Source: JAVDCA01 sp035293985 (GTDB lineage Bacteria > Pseudomonadota > Alphaproteobacteria > Rhizobiales > Xanthobacteraceae). From it: a DNA stretch of 64,000 nucleotides. Position 1 is the first letter of the stretch, and each line of letters opens with the position of its first letter. Position numbers and translations under genes: made by a program. The notes beneath the pieces were generated by a model that was not told the origin of the DNA, did no database searches, and worked only from the letters and a program-made list of their open reading frames with translations. This document shows positions 34,289 to 43,824 of the stretch, piece after piece. The DNA is taken from positions 62,001 through 126,000 of the forward strand of contig DATGLS010000031.1 in the NCBI GenBank assembly GCA_035293985.1, given 5' to 3'.

Positions 34289-34371
34289 GTCATGCCCGGC
34301 CTTGTGCCGGGCATCCACGTCTTGCTTCCGGGCCAAGACGTGGATGGCCGGGACAAGCCCGGCCATGACGG
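34289..34371. repeat. Palindromic intergenic repeat, family A, copy 3
   Basis: CGTCATGCCCGGCCTTGTGC, CATCCACGTCTTG, a short loop, then CAAGACGTGGATGGCCGGGA and CAAGCCCGGCCATGACGG form the same long hairpin as the other family A copies. It lies in the divergent gap between the acyl-CoA synthetase and the flavin oxidoreductase genes, so any promoter for either gene must sit beside or within it. Confidence 0.85.
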
Positions 34372-34401
34372 GTTACCGTGGCGCGACACAGGGGAGCACG
34401 C

Positions 34402-35406
34402 ATGGACTTCGGCATCTTCGACCATCTCGACCGTCACGGCGTGCCGCTGCCGCAATTCTACGAGGAGCGGCTGCGGCTGATCGAGCTCTACGACCAGGCG
34501 GGCTTCTTCTCGTATCATCTCGCCGAGCATCACTCGACGCCGCTCGGCATGGCGCCCTCGCCCAGCGTCTTCCTCGCCGCGGTCGCGCAGCGCACCAAGC
34601 GGCTGCGCTTCGGCCCGATGGTCTACGCGCTGCCGCTCTATCATCCGCTGCGCCTGATCGAGGAGATCTGCATGCTCGACCAGATGAGCGGCGGACGGCT
34701 CGACATCGGCTTCGGCCGCGGCGCCTCGCCGATCGAGCTCGGCTATTTCGGCCAGGACGCCAAAGACTCGCAGGCGATCTACACCGAGGGGCTCGCGCTG
34801 ATCATCAAGGGCCTGACCGAGCCGAGCCTTACTTTCGCGGGCGAGCATTTCCGTTTCGACCGGGTGCCGATGTCGCTCGCGCCGTTGCAGAAGCCCCATC
34901 CGCCGATCTGGTACGGCGTGCATTCGATCGATGCGGCCGATCGCGCGGCGCGCCGGGCGCTGCACACGATCAACCTCGATTCGCTCGCGGAAGCGAAGGC
35001 GTGCTGCGAGCGCTTCCGCGCGGTGTGGCGCGAAACGCGAAACGACGCGCCGCTTCCCAAGCTCGGCATCGGACGCTTCATCGTGGTGGCCGAGACGGAC
35101 GCGGCGGCGCTCGCGCTCGCGCGGCGCGCTTATCCGAAGTGGCACGACGCGTTCACCTACCTGCCGCGCATGCACGGCTACGCGCAGCGCCATCCGCGGC
35201 CGGCGGACTTCGACACGCTGATGGCCGTCGGGCAAGGCGTCGCCGGGTCGGCGGCGAGCGTCGCCAAATGGCTGCGGCACGAGGTCGAGGAGACCGGCGC
35301 GAACTACGTCGTCGGCCAGTTCGCGTTCGGCGATCTCACGGCGGCGGAGTTCACCCGCTCGGTCGAGCTGTTCGCCAAGCACGTGATGCCCGCGCTTCGA
35401 TCGTAG
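34402..35406 (+). CDS. Luciferase-like (LLM) flavin-dependent oxidoreductase
   Basis: The ATG at 34402 has a GGGGAG ribosome binding site and gives 334 residues. The TIM-barrel start (MDFGIFDHLDRHGVPLPQFY), AEHHSTPLGMAPSPSVFLAA, LPLYHPLRLIEEICMLDQMS, GGRLDIGFGRGASPIELGYF and PPIWYGVHS are the usual FMN/F420-type motifs of the bacterial luciferase superfamily. The R-L-D-I-G-F-G-R-G segment typifies this group. Such enzymes are monooxygenases using reduced flavin; the substrate is unknown. It stands alone, divergent from the acyl-CoA synthetase, and is followed by a family B repeat. Confidence 0.9.
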   Translation: MDFGIFDHLDRHGVPLPQFYEERLRLIELYDQAGFFSYHLAEHHSTPLGMAPSPSVFLAAVAQRTKRLRFGPMVYALPLYHPLRLIEEICMLDQMSGGRLDIGFGRGASPIELGYFGQDAKDSQAIYTEGLALIIKGLTEPSLTFAGEHFRFDRVPMSLAPLQKPHPPIWYGVHSIDAADRAARRALHTINLDSLAEAKACCERFRAVWRETRNDAPLPKLGIGRFIVVAETDAAALALARRAYPKWHDAFTYLPRMHGYAQRHPRPADFDTLMAVGQGVAGSAASVAKWLRHEVEETGANYVVGQFAFGDLTAAEFTRSVELFAKHVMPALRS

Positions 35407-35480
35407 GCTGGGCAAACAAAGGCGCGCAGCGCCGTGCCCCCGGGTTACATGCGGTGGGCACGCTCAGCTGCCCACCCTAC
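35404..35480. repeat. GTGGGCAAA-type repeat, family B, copy 2
   Basis: GTAGGCTGGGCAAACAAAG at the left edge and CTGCCCACCCTAC at the right edge are the paired ends of the family B element, with a GCGGTGGGCACGCTCAGC core. It overlaps the ends of two convergent genes (the flavin oxidoreductase and ureG) and may serve as a two-way terminator-like hairpin. Confidence 0.7.
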
Positions 35481-36124
35481 AATCCACCTTTTTCTGCGAT
35501 GAACTTTGCGATCTCGTCGACGCCCTGCCCGGCGCGCAGGTTGGTGAACACGAACGGGCGCGCGCCGCGCATCCGCTTCGCGTCGCGCTCCATCACCTCG
35601 AGCGAGGCGCCGACATGCGGCGCGAGGTCGATCTTGTTGATGACGAGGAGATCGGAGCGGGTGATGCCGGGGCCGCCCTTCGACGGAATCTTGTCGCCGG
35701 CGGCGACGTCGATGACGTAGATCGTCAGATCCGCGAGCTCGGGCGAGAAGGTGGCGGCGAGGTTGTCGCCGCCCGACTCGACCAGGATCAGATCGAGAGC
35801 GGGGAAGCGCTTGCGCATGTCGGCGATGGCCGCGAGGTTGATCGAGGCGTCCTCGCGGATCGCGGTGTGCGGGCAGCCGCCGGTCTCGACGCCGGCGATG
35901 CGTTCCGGCGCGAGCGCGCCCGAGCGCACGAGGTATTCGGCGTCCCATTTGGTGTAGATGTCGTTGGTGATCGCGGCGATATCGTAGCGCTCGCGCAGCC
36001 GCTTGCACAACGCGTCCATCAGCGCGGTCTTGCCCGAGCCGACCGGACCGCCGACGCCGACCCGCAAGGGGCCATTTGATGGAGCATGTGACGAACCGTG
36101 GGATGGTCCATGCGGCTTCGCCAT
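35477..36124 (-). CDS. ureG: Urease accessory GTPase UreG
   Basis: The ATG at 36122-36124 gives 215 residues. After a short His-rich N-terminus comes the P-loop VGGPVGSGKTALMDAL, then NDIYTKWDAEYLV, the Ni-binding GVETGGCPHTAIRED motif with its Cys-Pro-His, LILVESGGDNLAATFSPELA and VINKIDLAPHVG. All are standard for UreG, the SIMIBI GTPase that drives nickel delivery into apo-urease with UreD and UreF. It is the last gene of the operon, only five bases after ureF. It looks fully functional. Confidence 0.97.
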   Translation of the reverse strand: MAKPHGPSHGSSHAPSNGPLRVGVGGPVGSGKTALMDALCKRLRERYDIAAITNDIYTKWDAEYLVRSGALAPERIAGVETGGCPHTAIREDASINLAAIADMRKRFPALDLILVESGGDNLAATFSPELADLTIYVIDVAAGDKIPSKGGPGITRSDLLVINKIDLAPHVGASLEVMERDAKRMRGARPFVFTNLRAGQGVDEIAKFIAEKGGL

Positions 36125-36129
36125 CGATC

Positions 36130-36840
36130 TCAGCTCCGAAACAGGCGGGTGTACTGCGTCTCGTGCCGCATGGCGGCGAGGTCGGCGCGGAAGGCGGCGC
36201 CGCCGATGTCGTCGAGCGGCGTCGCCATGGCGCGTTCGGCGGCGCCGGCAACGGCGGGCTCGAGCACGGCGAGCACGCGCTGGCCATCGGTCTGGCCGAG
36301 CGGAACGAGCCGCACGCCGGCCGAGATCAAGTTGGCCGCGGCGGCATGCAGGTAGGCATGCAGCGACGGCGCGAGCGGGATGCCGTGGCCCGCGGCCGTC
36401 ACCGCGACCGCGACCGGATACGCGATGCTGCCGTCCCACGCGGTTGTCAGTCGGTCGAGCGCCGCGCACGGCCAGGCGGCGCGCACCGCCTCGGCGAAGG
36501 CATGGCCCTGGCTGGTGGTTTCGAGATGGCGCTCCTTGCAGGGCGCGAGCGCGACCGCGAGCTCGGCACATGCCCACAGCAATGCATCGTCGCCGGCCGT
36601 GATGGCTCGATGCGTATTGGCGAAGATCGCCGCGTCGCAAAAGACGCCGCCCTGGGCGACGACCACCGCGAGCCAGCGCTGCAGCGTGCCGGCGTCCGCG
36701 ATGTCGCCCGCCTCGACCGCCCATTCGATGCCGCTCGAATACGAGAACGCGCCCACCGGAAAGGCCGGCGACAGCCATGCCAGCAAGCGATAGAGGGCCG
36801 GAGCCAACACGACCTGGTCGGATGACTCAGATGTGCCCAT
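36130..36840 (-). CDS. ureF: Urease accessory protein UreF
   Basis: From the ATG at 36838-36840 the protein has 236 residues. It is all-helical with the UreF signature SPAFPVGAFSYSSGIEWAV near the N-terminus and ETTSQGHAFAEAV, LHAYLHAAAANLISAGVRL and VPLGQTDGQRVLAVLE further on. UreF bridges UreD and UreG on apo-urease during nickel loading. It overlaps the end of ureE by 14 bases, which supports coupled translation. The C-terminus (YTRLFRS) is the conserved UreF ending. Confidence 0.96.
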   Translation of the reverse strand: MGTSESSDQVVLAPALYRLLAWLSPAFPVGAFSYSSGIEWAVEAGDIADAGTLQRWLAVVVAQGGVFCDAAIFANTHRAITAGDDALLWACAELAVALAPCKERHLETTSQGHAFAEAVRAAWPCAALDRLTTAWDGSIAYPVAVAVTAAGHGIPLAPSLHAYLHAAAANLISAGVRLVPLGQTDGQRVLAVLEPAVAGAAERAMATPLDDIGGAAFRADLAAMRHETQYTRLFRS

Positions 36841-37297
36841 CGTCGTGCCAATGCGCGTAGGCGCCTTGCTCCGGATCGAACGGTGCATCGAGCGGCGTGA
36901 GCTGCGCGCCGAGACCGTGCAGCATCGCCTCGAGGACGTGGTCGCGGCGGATGCGCAGGCGGTCGCCGACCACCTGCACCTCGACATGGCGGTTGCCGAG
37001 GTGCCAGGCGATGCGCAGGCGATCGACCTCGCTCGCGGCGACGATCTCCACCAGCGGCTCGCGCTTGCCGACCACGCGCACGATCGAGCCGTCGTCGAGC
37101 ACGAGGGCGTCGCCGTCGCGCAGCATCGCGGCCTGCGGCAGGTCGAGGAGGAAGCGCGTGCCGGCCTCGCCGGTCATCACCAGGCGGCGGCGGTGGCGAT
37201 CATCGGCCGCGAGCACGACGCGGTCGATGACCGGCGCGGCGCTCGCGTCTTCGCGCTTCCTGATGTCGAGGGCCCGTTTCACGCCGTTGCACACCAT
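36827..37297 (-). CDS. ureE: Urease accessory nickel chaperone UreE
   Basis: The ATG at 37295-37297 lies at the edge of a family A repeat; a second ATG three codons upstream (37306) is inside the repeat. From 37297 there are 156 residues, with the N-terminal peptide-binding domain (TGEAGTRFLLDLPQAAMLRD) and the C-terminal metal-binding domain (WHLGNRHVEVQVVGDRLRIR, then DHVLEAML). The tail ends AYAHWHDDGHI, a histidine cluster suited to nickel storage. It overlaps ureF. The repeat between ureC and ureE is the only large gap in the accessory part of the operon. Confidence 0.94.
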   Translation of the reverse strand: MVCNGVKRALDIRKREDASAAPVIDRVVLAADDRHRRRLVMTGEAGTRFLLDLPQAAMLRDGDALVLDDGSIVRVVGKREPLVEIVAASEVDRLRIAWHLGNRHVEVQVVGDRLRIRRDHVLEAMLHGLGAQLTPLDAPFDPEQGAYAHWHDDGHI

Positions 37298-37300
37298 CCT

Positions 37301-37384
37301 CGTCATGCGCGGGCTTGTCCCGCGCATCCACGTCTTGTCCGACCCGAAAGACGTGGATGGCCGGGACAAGCCCGGCCATGACGG
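37301..37384. repeat. Palindromic repeat, family A, copy 4, inside the urease operon
   Basis: CGTCATGCGCGGGCTTGTCC, CATCCACGTCTTG, a loop of about ten bases, then AAGACGTGGATGGCCGGGAC and CCCGGCCATGACGG form a full family A hairpin. It fills the gap between the stop of ureC at 37386 and the start of ureE, so a polycistronic transcript must pass through it. It nearly equals copy 1 at 19941. Confidence 0.9.
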
Positions 37385-37385
37385 A

Positions 37386-39095
<1,710 letters not shown>

Positions 39096-39104
39096 ATGCG
39101 GCTC

Positions 39105-39410
39105 CTAGAGCTTGCCCATCACTTCCTGACGGAAGCCGTAGATCGTGCGCTTGCCGGCGAGGGCGACCAGCGTCACCTCGCGGGTCTGCCCGGGCTCGAA
39201 GCGCACTGCCGTGCCGGCGGCGATATCGAGCCGCATCCCGCGCGCCTTCTTGCGGTCGAACTTCAGCGCCGGATTGGTCTCGAAGAAATGATAGTGCGAG
39301 CCGACCTGGATCGGCCGGTCGCCGGTGTTCGCGACCGTGAGCGTCACGGTCTTTCGCGCCTGGTTGAGCGTGATCTCGCCGGGTTGGATGAACATTTCGC
39401 CAGGGATCAT
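39105..39410 (-). CDS. ureB: Urease beta subunit UreB
   Basis: From the ATG at 39408-39410 there are 101 residues, the usual UreB length. MIPGEMFIQPGEITLNQARK, VANTGDRPIQVGSHYHFFET, RGMRLDIAAGTAVRFEPGQT and a final IYGFRQEVMGKL follow the family. UreB forms the trimer core with UreA and UreC in the (ABC)3 enzyme. Its stop lies nine bases before the ureC start, so the two are coupled. The longer frame upstream to 39581 reads through a degenerate family A repeat and is not coding. Confidence 0.97.
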   Translation of the reverse strand: MIPGEMFIQPGEITLNQARKTVTLTVANTGDRPIQVGSHYHFFETNPALKFDRKKARGMRLDIAAGTAVRFEPGQTREVTLVALAGKRTIYGFRQEVMGKL

Positions 39411-39485
39411 CGGGAAAAACTCCTTGAGGCGCCCGTCACGGCCGGCATAGCCGTTCGAGAACGGCGTCGCTTCGCGACGCCTAGG

Positions 39486-39555
39486 CCCGGCCAGCCACGT
39501 CCTTCCTCCTTGCTCGGAAGAAAGACATGGATGCCCGCATTCGCGGGCATGACGG
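39486..39555. repeat. Degenerate palindromic repeat, family A, copy 5, between ureA and ureB
   Basis: GGCCAGCCACGTCCTTCCTC and GGAAGAAAGACATGGATGCC, followed by CGCATTCGCGGGCATGACGG, are recognisable but diverged arms of the family A element. The hairpin is weaker than in other copies. It lies in the 167-base gap between ureA and ureB, a second intrusion into the urease operon. Confidence 0.65.
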
Positions 39556-39577
39556 AGGAATGTGCAGCAGCGCGGCG

Positions 39578-39880
39578 TCATCGGATCGGATCGTGCACGG
39601 TGACGAGCTTCGTTCCGTCCGGGAACGTGGCCTCGACCTGGATTTCCGGAATCATCTCGGCGATGCCGTCCATCACCTGGGCGCGGGTGATGACGTGCGC
39701 GCCCGCATGCATGAGGTCGGCGACGCTCTTGCCGTCGCGCGCGCCCTCCATGATGAAGTCGGAGATGAGCGCGACCGCCTCGGGATGATTGAGCTTGACG
39801 CCGCGATCGAGCCGGCGGCGGGCGACGATCGCCGCCATGGCGATCAGCAATTTATCCTTTTCACGCGGCGTGAGATTCAT
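39578..39880 (-). CDS. ureA: Urease gamma subunit UreA
   Basis: The ATG at 39878-39880 gives 100 residues, standard for UreA. It begins MNLTPREKDKLLIAMAAIVA and includes GVKLNHPEAVALISDFIMEG, ARDGKSVADLMHAG and the C-terminal IPEIQVEATFPDGTKLVTVH. UreA is the small structural subunit of urease. It starts nine bases downstream of the ureD stop. A longer frame to 40126 belongs to the ureD shadow. Confidence 0.97.
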   Translation of the reverse strand: MNLTPREKDKLLIAMAAIVARRRLDRGVKLNHPEAVALISDFIMEGARDGKSVADLMHAGAHVITRAQVMDGIAEMIPEIQVEATFPDGTKLVTVHDPIR

Positions 39881-39888
39881 CGCTTGCC

Positions 39889-40716
39889 TCAGTTGATCCA
39901 AAGTCTCGGCAATGGTCCGGTCTGCAGCGCGGCGAGCACCGCCGCGAGATCGCGCCGCAGCGCGACGCCGTCCGGCGCCACGAGGCGCGCGAGCGCGATG
40001 CCGTTCCAGGCCGAGATGCCGACCTCGCCGCAAAATTCGAGCGCACGCACCGCCTCGACGTGGCGTGACTCGCCGGGCACGATCAGCACCGTCGCCAGCG
40101 CACAGCCGGCGGCCGCGCCGGCGCACTCGGACAGCTTCGCCGCAATCGCGCCGTCGAGCCGCACGGATTCGGCAAATACGAGGCGCCCGGCGACGCGCAC
40201 GCGCCAGCGATCGATCAGCTCGCCGTGCCCGACCGTCTCGCCCATCGCGGCGCGGCCGAACACCACGGCCTCGGCAAGAACGAGGGCCGCGCCCACGTCG
40301 AGATCGACGTCGATGCGGCGATGGAGCCGGGCGCGATCGAACAGGATCGTCTCCTGCGGCAGCCAGCGCAGCGTGGCGCCGGCCGAGGCCTCGAGCCGCA
40401 CCGTGACGCGGGTCGCGGGCGCGAGCGAGCGGTAGACCTTCTCCGCCGCCGCCGTGCCGAACAGCAGCTGCGCGTCCGGACCAGCCGCGACGCTGATGTC
40501 GAAGCTATCGCCGCCCGCCATGCCGCCCGCCGTATTCACGACGATGGCCTCGAGCTCGCTGCCCGTCGCATTGGGGAAGCGCACCCGCAGCGACCCTTCC
40601 TCGAGAACCTGCGTGCGTCGCGTCGCGACGCGCGCCGCCGCCACCGTGAGCGCAATGCGCCCGCGCGCGCGGTTGGCGGCGAAGAGCTCGTCGGTGCGGG
40701 CGGCGGCGGTTGGCAC
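39889..40716 (-). CDS. ureD: Urease accessory protein UreD
   Basis: I favour the GTG at 40714-40716, with GAGG six bases upstream, which gives about 275 residues, the usual size. The longer frame (ATG at 40863) adds repeat-derived sequence. Typical UreD features are RGRIALTVAAARVATRRTQV, VRFPNATGSELEAIVVNTAG, GMAGGDSFDISVAAGPDAQL, TAAAEKVYRSL, WLPQETILFDRARLHRRIDV and the C-terminal LPRLWIN. UreD is the scaffold of the UreD-UreF-UreG maturation complex. It is the first ure gene after the urt genes. Confidence 0.93.
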   Translation of the reverse strand: MPTAAARTDELFAANRARGRIALTVAAARVATRRTQVLEEGSLRVRFPNATGSELEAIVVNTAGGMAGGDSFDISVAAGPDAQLLFGTAAAEKVYRSLAPATRVTVRLEASAGATLRWLPQETILFDRARLHRRIDVDLDVGAALVLAEAVVFGRAAMGETVGHGELIDRWRVRVAGRLVFAESVRLDGAIAAKLSECAGAAAGCALATVLIVPGESRHVEAVRALEFCGEVGISAWNGIALARLVAPDGVALRRDLAAVLAALQTGPLPRLWIN

Positions 40717-40739
40717 GAAACCTCGCGGTTTTCTTTCCT

Positions 40740-40868
40740 TCCCCTCCGTCGATTGCGGGAGGGCCAGGGAGGGAGCAGGCTTACGAACGGCAAGTCTACA
40801 CACGCATGAGCGAGCGGCGCCCCCTCCCGCCCTCCCCGCAAGCGGGGGAAGGGGCCGATTCATTCATG
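40740..40868. repeat. GC-rich repeated spacer between urtE and ureD
   Basis: CCCTCCGTCGATTGCGGGAGGGC and CCCTCCCGCCCTCCCCGCAAG with GCGGGGGAAGGGGC can pair into short hairpins, and the style resembles the spacer at 17555-17841. It may separate transporter from urease expression. No gene is seen, though it is formally open in the ureD frame. Confidence 0.5.
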
Positions 40869-40872
40869 GGCG

Positions 40873-41568
40873 CTACAGCGCCATGGCGCGCCGCAGGGCG
40901 CCCTCGTCGAGGGTGGCGCGGTCTCCCGCATAGGTGATGCTGCCGCGATCCATGACGACGAAATGATCGCCGAGCTCGTGGGCAAAGTCGAGATACTGCT
41001 CCACCAAGACGATCGCCATCTTGCCGAGCCCGCGCAGATAGGTGATGGCGCGGCCGATATCCTTGATGATCGAGGGCTGGATGCCTTCGGTCGGCTCGTC
41101 GAGCAGCAGCAGGCGCGGGCGCATCACCAGCGCGCGACCGATCGCGAGCTGCTGCTGCTGACCGCCGGAGAGGTCGCCGCCGCGCCGGCGCAGCATGTTC
41201 TGCAGCACCGGAAAGAGCGAGAAGACGTCGTCCGGGATGGTGCGCTCGTCGCGCCGCAGGGGCGCATAGCCGGTCTCGAGGTTCTCCTCGACGGTGAGGA
41301 GCGGAAAGATGTCGCGGCCTTGCGGCACGTAGGCGATGCCGCGCCGCGCCCGCTCGTAGGGCGGCAGCGCCGTGATGTCGTTGCCCTCCCACGTGATCCG
41401 GCCGGCGCTGATCGGATGCTCGCCGATCAGCGCGCGCAGCAGGCTGGTCTTGCCGACGCCGTTGCGGCCGAGCACGCAGGTCACCTTGCCGGGCTCGGCA
41501 TGCAGCGTGATCGCGCGCAACGCCTGGGCGGCGCCGTAGTGCAGGTCAACGGCATTCGCATCGAGCAT
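40873..41568 (-). CDS. urtE: Urea ABC transporter ATP-binding protein UrtE
   Basis: From the ATG at 41566-41568 there are 231 residues with Walker A GRNGVGKTSLLRAL, the Q-loop YVPQGRDIFP, signature LSGGQQQQLAIGRAL, Walker B LLLLDEPTEG and the H-loop region. IQPSIIKDIGRAITYLRG is typical of UrtE as opposed to LivF. It hydrolyses ATP together with UrtD to energise urea import. It follows urtD by two bases and is the last transporter gene before ureD. Confidence 0.96.
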   Translation of the reverse strand: MLDANAVDLHYGAAQALRAITLHAEPGKVTCVLGRNGVGKTSLLRALIGEHPISAGRITWEGNDITALPPYERARRGIAYVPQGRDIFPLLTVEENLETGYAPLRRDERTIPDDVFSLFPVLQNMLRRRGGDLSGGQQQQLAIGRALVMRPRLLLLDEPTEGIQPSIIKDIGRAITYLRGLGKMAIVLVEQYLDFAHELGDHFVVMDRGSITYAGDRATLDEGALRRAMAL

Positions 41569-41570
41569 GA

Positions 41571-42323
41571 TCAGCGTCCCAAATAGACCTCGATGACGCG
41601 CTCGTTCGCCGACACCTGGTCGATCGTGCCCTCGGCGAGCACCGAGCCCTCGTGCAGCACGGTGACGCGCACGCCGAGATCGCGCACGAAGGTCATGTCG
41701 TGCTCGACCACGACCACGGTCCGGTCGCGATTGATCTCCTTGAGCAGCTCGGCGGTCTGGCGCGTCTCCGCGTCGGTCATGCCGGCGACCGGCTCGTCGA
41801 CCAGCAAGAGCTTCGGCTCCTGCGCAAGCAGCATCCCGATCTCGAGCCACTGCTTCTGGCCGTGCGACAGGCTGCCGGCGAGACGATCGCGCACCGGCGT
41901 CAAGCGAATGGTCTCGAGGATGTCCCTGACGCGGACCGCCTCGGGGGTGCTTTCGCGCCACCACAGGGTGGCACGGGCGCGGCGGTCGCTTTTCAGCGCG
42001 AGGCGCAGGTTGTCCTCGACCGTGTGGCTCTCGAACACGGTCGGCTTCTGGAACTTGCGGCCGATGCCGAGCTCGGCGATCTGCGTCTCGTCGAGGCTGG
42101 TGAGGTCATAGGTGCCGTCGAACAGCGCATCGCCGTCGTCGGGTCGCGTCTTGCCGGTGACCACGTCCATCATGGTGGTCTTGCCGGCGCCGTTCGGGCC
42201 GATGATCGCCCGCATCTCGCCGGGCGCGATCATGAAGGAGAGGTTGTTGAGCGCCTTGAACCCGTCGAACGACACCGTGATGCCGTCGAGGTAGAGAAGC
42301 GCGGTCGTGGTCTTGGTGTCCAT
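41571..42323 (-). CDS. urtD: Urea ABC transporter ATP-binding protein UrtD
   Basis: The ATG at 42321-42323 gives 250 residues. Walker A is GPNGAGKTTMMDVV, the signature SLSHGQKQWLEIGMLLAQEP (the SHGQKQWLEI form is typical of UrtD), and Walker B LLLVDEPVAGMTDAET. FQKPTVFESHTVEDNLRLAL follows the Q-loop. It forms the nucleotide-binding dimer with UrtE under the UrtB-UrtC permease. It lies seven bases after urtC. Confidence 0.96.
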   Translation of the reverse strand: MDTKTTTALLYLDGITVSFDGFKALNNLSFMIAPGEMRAIIGPNGAGKTTMMDVVTGKTRPDDGDALFDGTYDLTSLDETQIAELGIGRKFQKPTVFESHTVEDNLRLALKSDRRARATLWWRESTPEAVRVRDILETIRLTPVRDRLAGSLSHGQKQWLEIGMLLAQEPKLLLVDEPVAGMTDAETRQTAELLKEINRDRTVVVVEHDMTFVRDLGVRVTVLHEGSVLAEGTIDQVSANERVIEVYLGR

Positions 42324-42330
42324 CGCGCCC

Positions 42331-43824
42331 TCACTCGGCCGGCCGCGGCGCCGGCGCGGCCGCATCTTCCGCGGCCGCCGAAGCCGCTGCCGGCGACAGT
42401 GCGCGGGCGCGTCGCTCGCTCAGCCAATACCGCAGCGAACCGACGATGCCGCGCGGCAACAGCAGCGTCACGACGACGAACAGCCCGCCCAGCGCGAACA
42501 GCCAGTACGGCGCGAGCGCGATCGACTGGAACGGCGTGACGAAGAATGCGAACAGCAGGGCGCCGAAGATCGCGCCGAGCGGCAAGGGCCGCCAGCTCGA
42601 GGCCAGCGCCGAGATGCCGAAGACGCCGGCGACCAGAAACGGCCAGCTCGACCCCAGCTGCGCGATCCCGGGCGCATCGAGCGTCGCCCCCAAGCGCGCC
42701 AGCGCCCCCGCGACCAGCCAGCCGGCGACGGCGACCGCGAGGCCGATCGATGTGCCGAGCAGGATGCTGCGCCGATAGACGACGACCGCGATGAAGGCGA
42801 TCAGCGTGGCGGCGCCGAACACCCAATAGGCCACGACGGTGCCGCTGGTGAAATAGGTCTTGGCGTAGTTGACCAGGATCGCGCCGATGACCGCGCCGGT
42901 GAGCGTGCCGCGCCCGCCGACCGCGACCCAGATCACCGCCTCGATCGAGTTGCCGGGCTCGAACTCGCTCGGATTGATGATGCCGACTTGCGGCACATAG
43001 AGCGCGCCGGCGATGCCGGCCATGCAGGCCGAGAGCGTGAAGACGAACAGCTTGTAGGATTCGACCCGATAGCCGAGGAAGCGCGTGCGCGCCTCGGCGT
43101 CGCGGATCGCGATCAGCACCTTGCCGAACTTCGAGGCGACGATGGCGCGGCAGACGATGAAGCCGAGCATCAGCGCCACGACCGAGATCACGAACAGCGC
43201 GTTGCGCGTCGCCTCCGCCTGCACGTTGAAGCCGAGGATGTCCTTGAAGTCGGTGAGGCCGTTGTTGCCGCCGAAGCCGAAATTGTTGCGGAAGAAGCCG
43301 AGCTTGAGCGCGTAGGTGAGCGCCTGGGTGATGATCGAGAGGTAGACGCCGGTGACGCGGCTGCGGAACGCGAACCAGCCGAACACGAAGGCGAGCACGC
43401 CCGGCACCAGCACGACCATCGATCCCGCATAGGGGAAGTGCTGGAAGCCGTACCAGTAGACCGGCAGCTCCTTCCAGTTCAGGAACACCATGAAGTCGGG
43501 CAGGATCGGGTTGGCGTAGACGCCGCGCGTGCCGATCTGCCGCATCAGGTACATGCCCATGGCGTAGCCGCCGAGCGCGAAGAAGGCACCGTGGCCGAGC
43601 GACAGGATGCCGCAATAGCCCCAGATCAGGTCGATCGAAAGCGCGAGCACCGCGTAGCAGATGTACTTGCCGAACAGCGCCACGAGATAGGTCGGCACGT
43701 GCAGCGGCGACGACGGCGGCACCGCGAGGTTGAGCACGGGCACGATCACGGCGATGGCGGCGAGCGCAAAGAGAAACGCGATCGCGCCGCGATCGAACGA
43801 GCGCACGACGAACGAGGTCATCAT
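42331..43824 (-). CDS. urtC: Urea ABC transporter permease UrtC, with extra C-terminal membrane segment
   Basis: The ATG at 43822-43824 overlaps the urtB stop (ATGA), giving 497 residues. The core shows the LivM/UrtC motifs LIWGYCGILSLGHGAFFALG, RVTGVYLSIITQALTYAL, NNFGFGGNNGLTDFKDILGF and WVAVGGRGTLTGAVIGAILV. UrtC normally goes directly from there to its last helix (LGGLFVVVTLLLPRGIVG). Here about 100 residues (about 335-440) carry two to three additional hydrophobic segments, and an Ala/Pro-rich tail ends the protein. The family is typically 360-420 residues, so this is an expanded version. Function as the urea permease subunit should be retained. Confidence 0.94.
   Translation of the reverse strand: MMTSFVVRSFDRGAIAFLFALAAIAVIVPVLNLAVPPSSPLHVPTYLVALFGKYICYAVLALSIDLIWGYCGILSLGHGAFFALGGYAMGMYLMRQIGTRGVYANPILPDFMVFLNWKELPVYWYGFQHFPYAGSMVVLVPGVLAFVFGWFAFRSRVTGVYLSIITQALTYALKLGFFRNNFGFGGNNGLTDFKDILGFNVQAEATRNALFVISVVALMLGFIVCRAIVASKFGKVLIAIRDAEARTRFLGYRVESYKLFVFTLSACMAGIAGALYVPQVGIINPSEFEPGNSIEAVIWVAVGGRGTLTGAVIGAILVNYAKTYFTSGTVVAYWVFGAATLIAFIAVVVYRRSILLGTSIGLAVAVAGWLVAGALARLGATLDAPGIAQLGSSWPFLVAGVFGISALASSWRPLPLGAIFGALLFAFFVTPFQSIALAPYWLFALGGLFVVVTLLLPRGIVGSLRYWLSERRARALSPAAASAAAEDAAAPAPRPAE

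Noticed and set aside
34238..34366. N-terminal extension of the acyl-CoA synthetase (GLVPAIHV-type peptide)
   Set aside because: The extra codons come from the family A palindromic repeat; the CoA-binding domain starts at the ATG at 34237.
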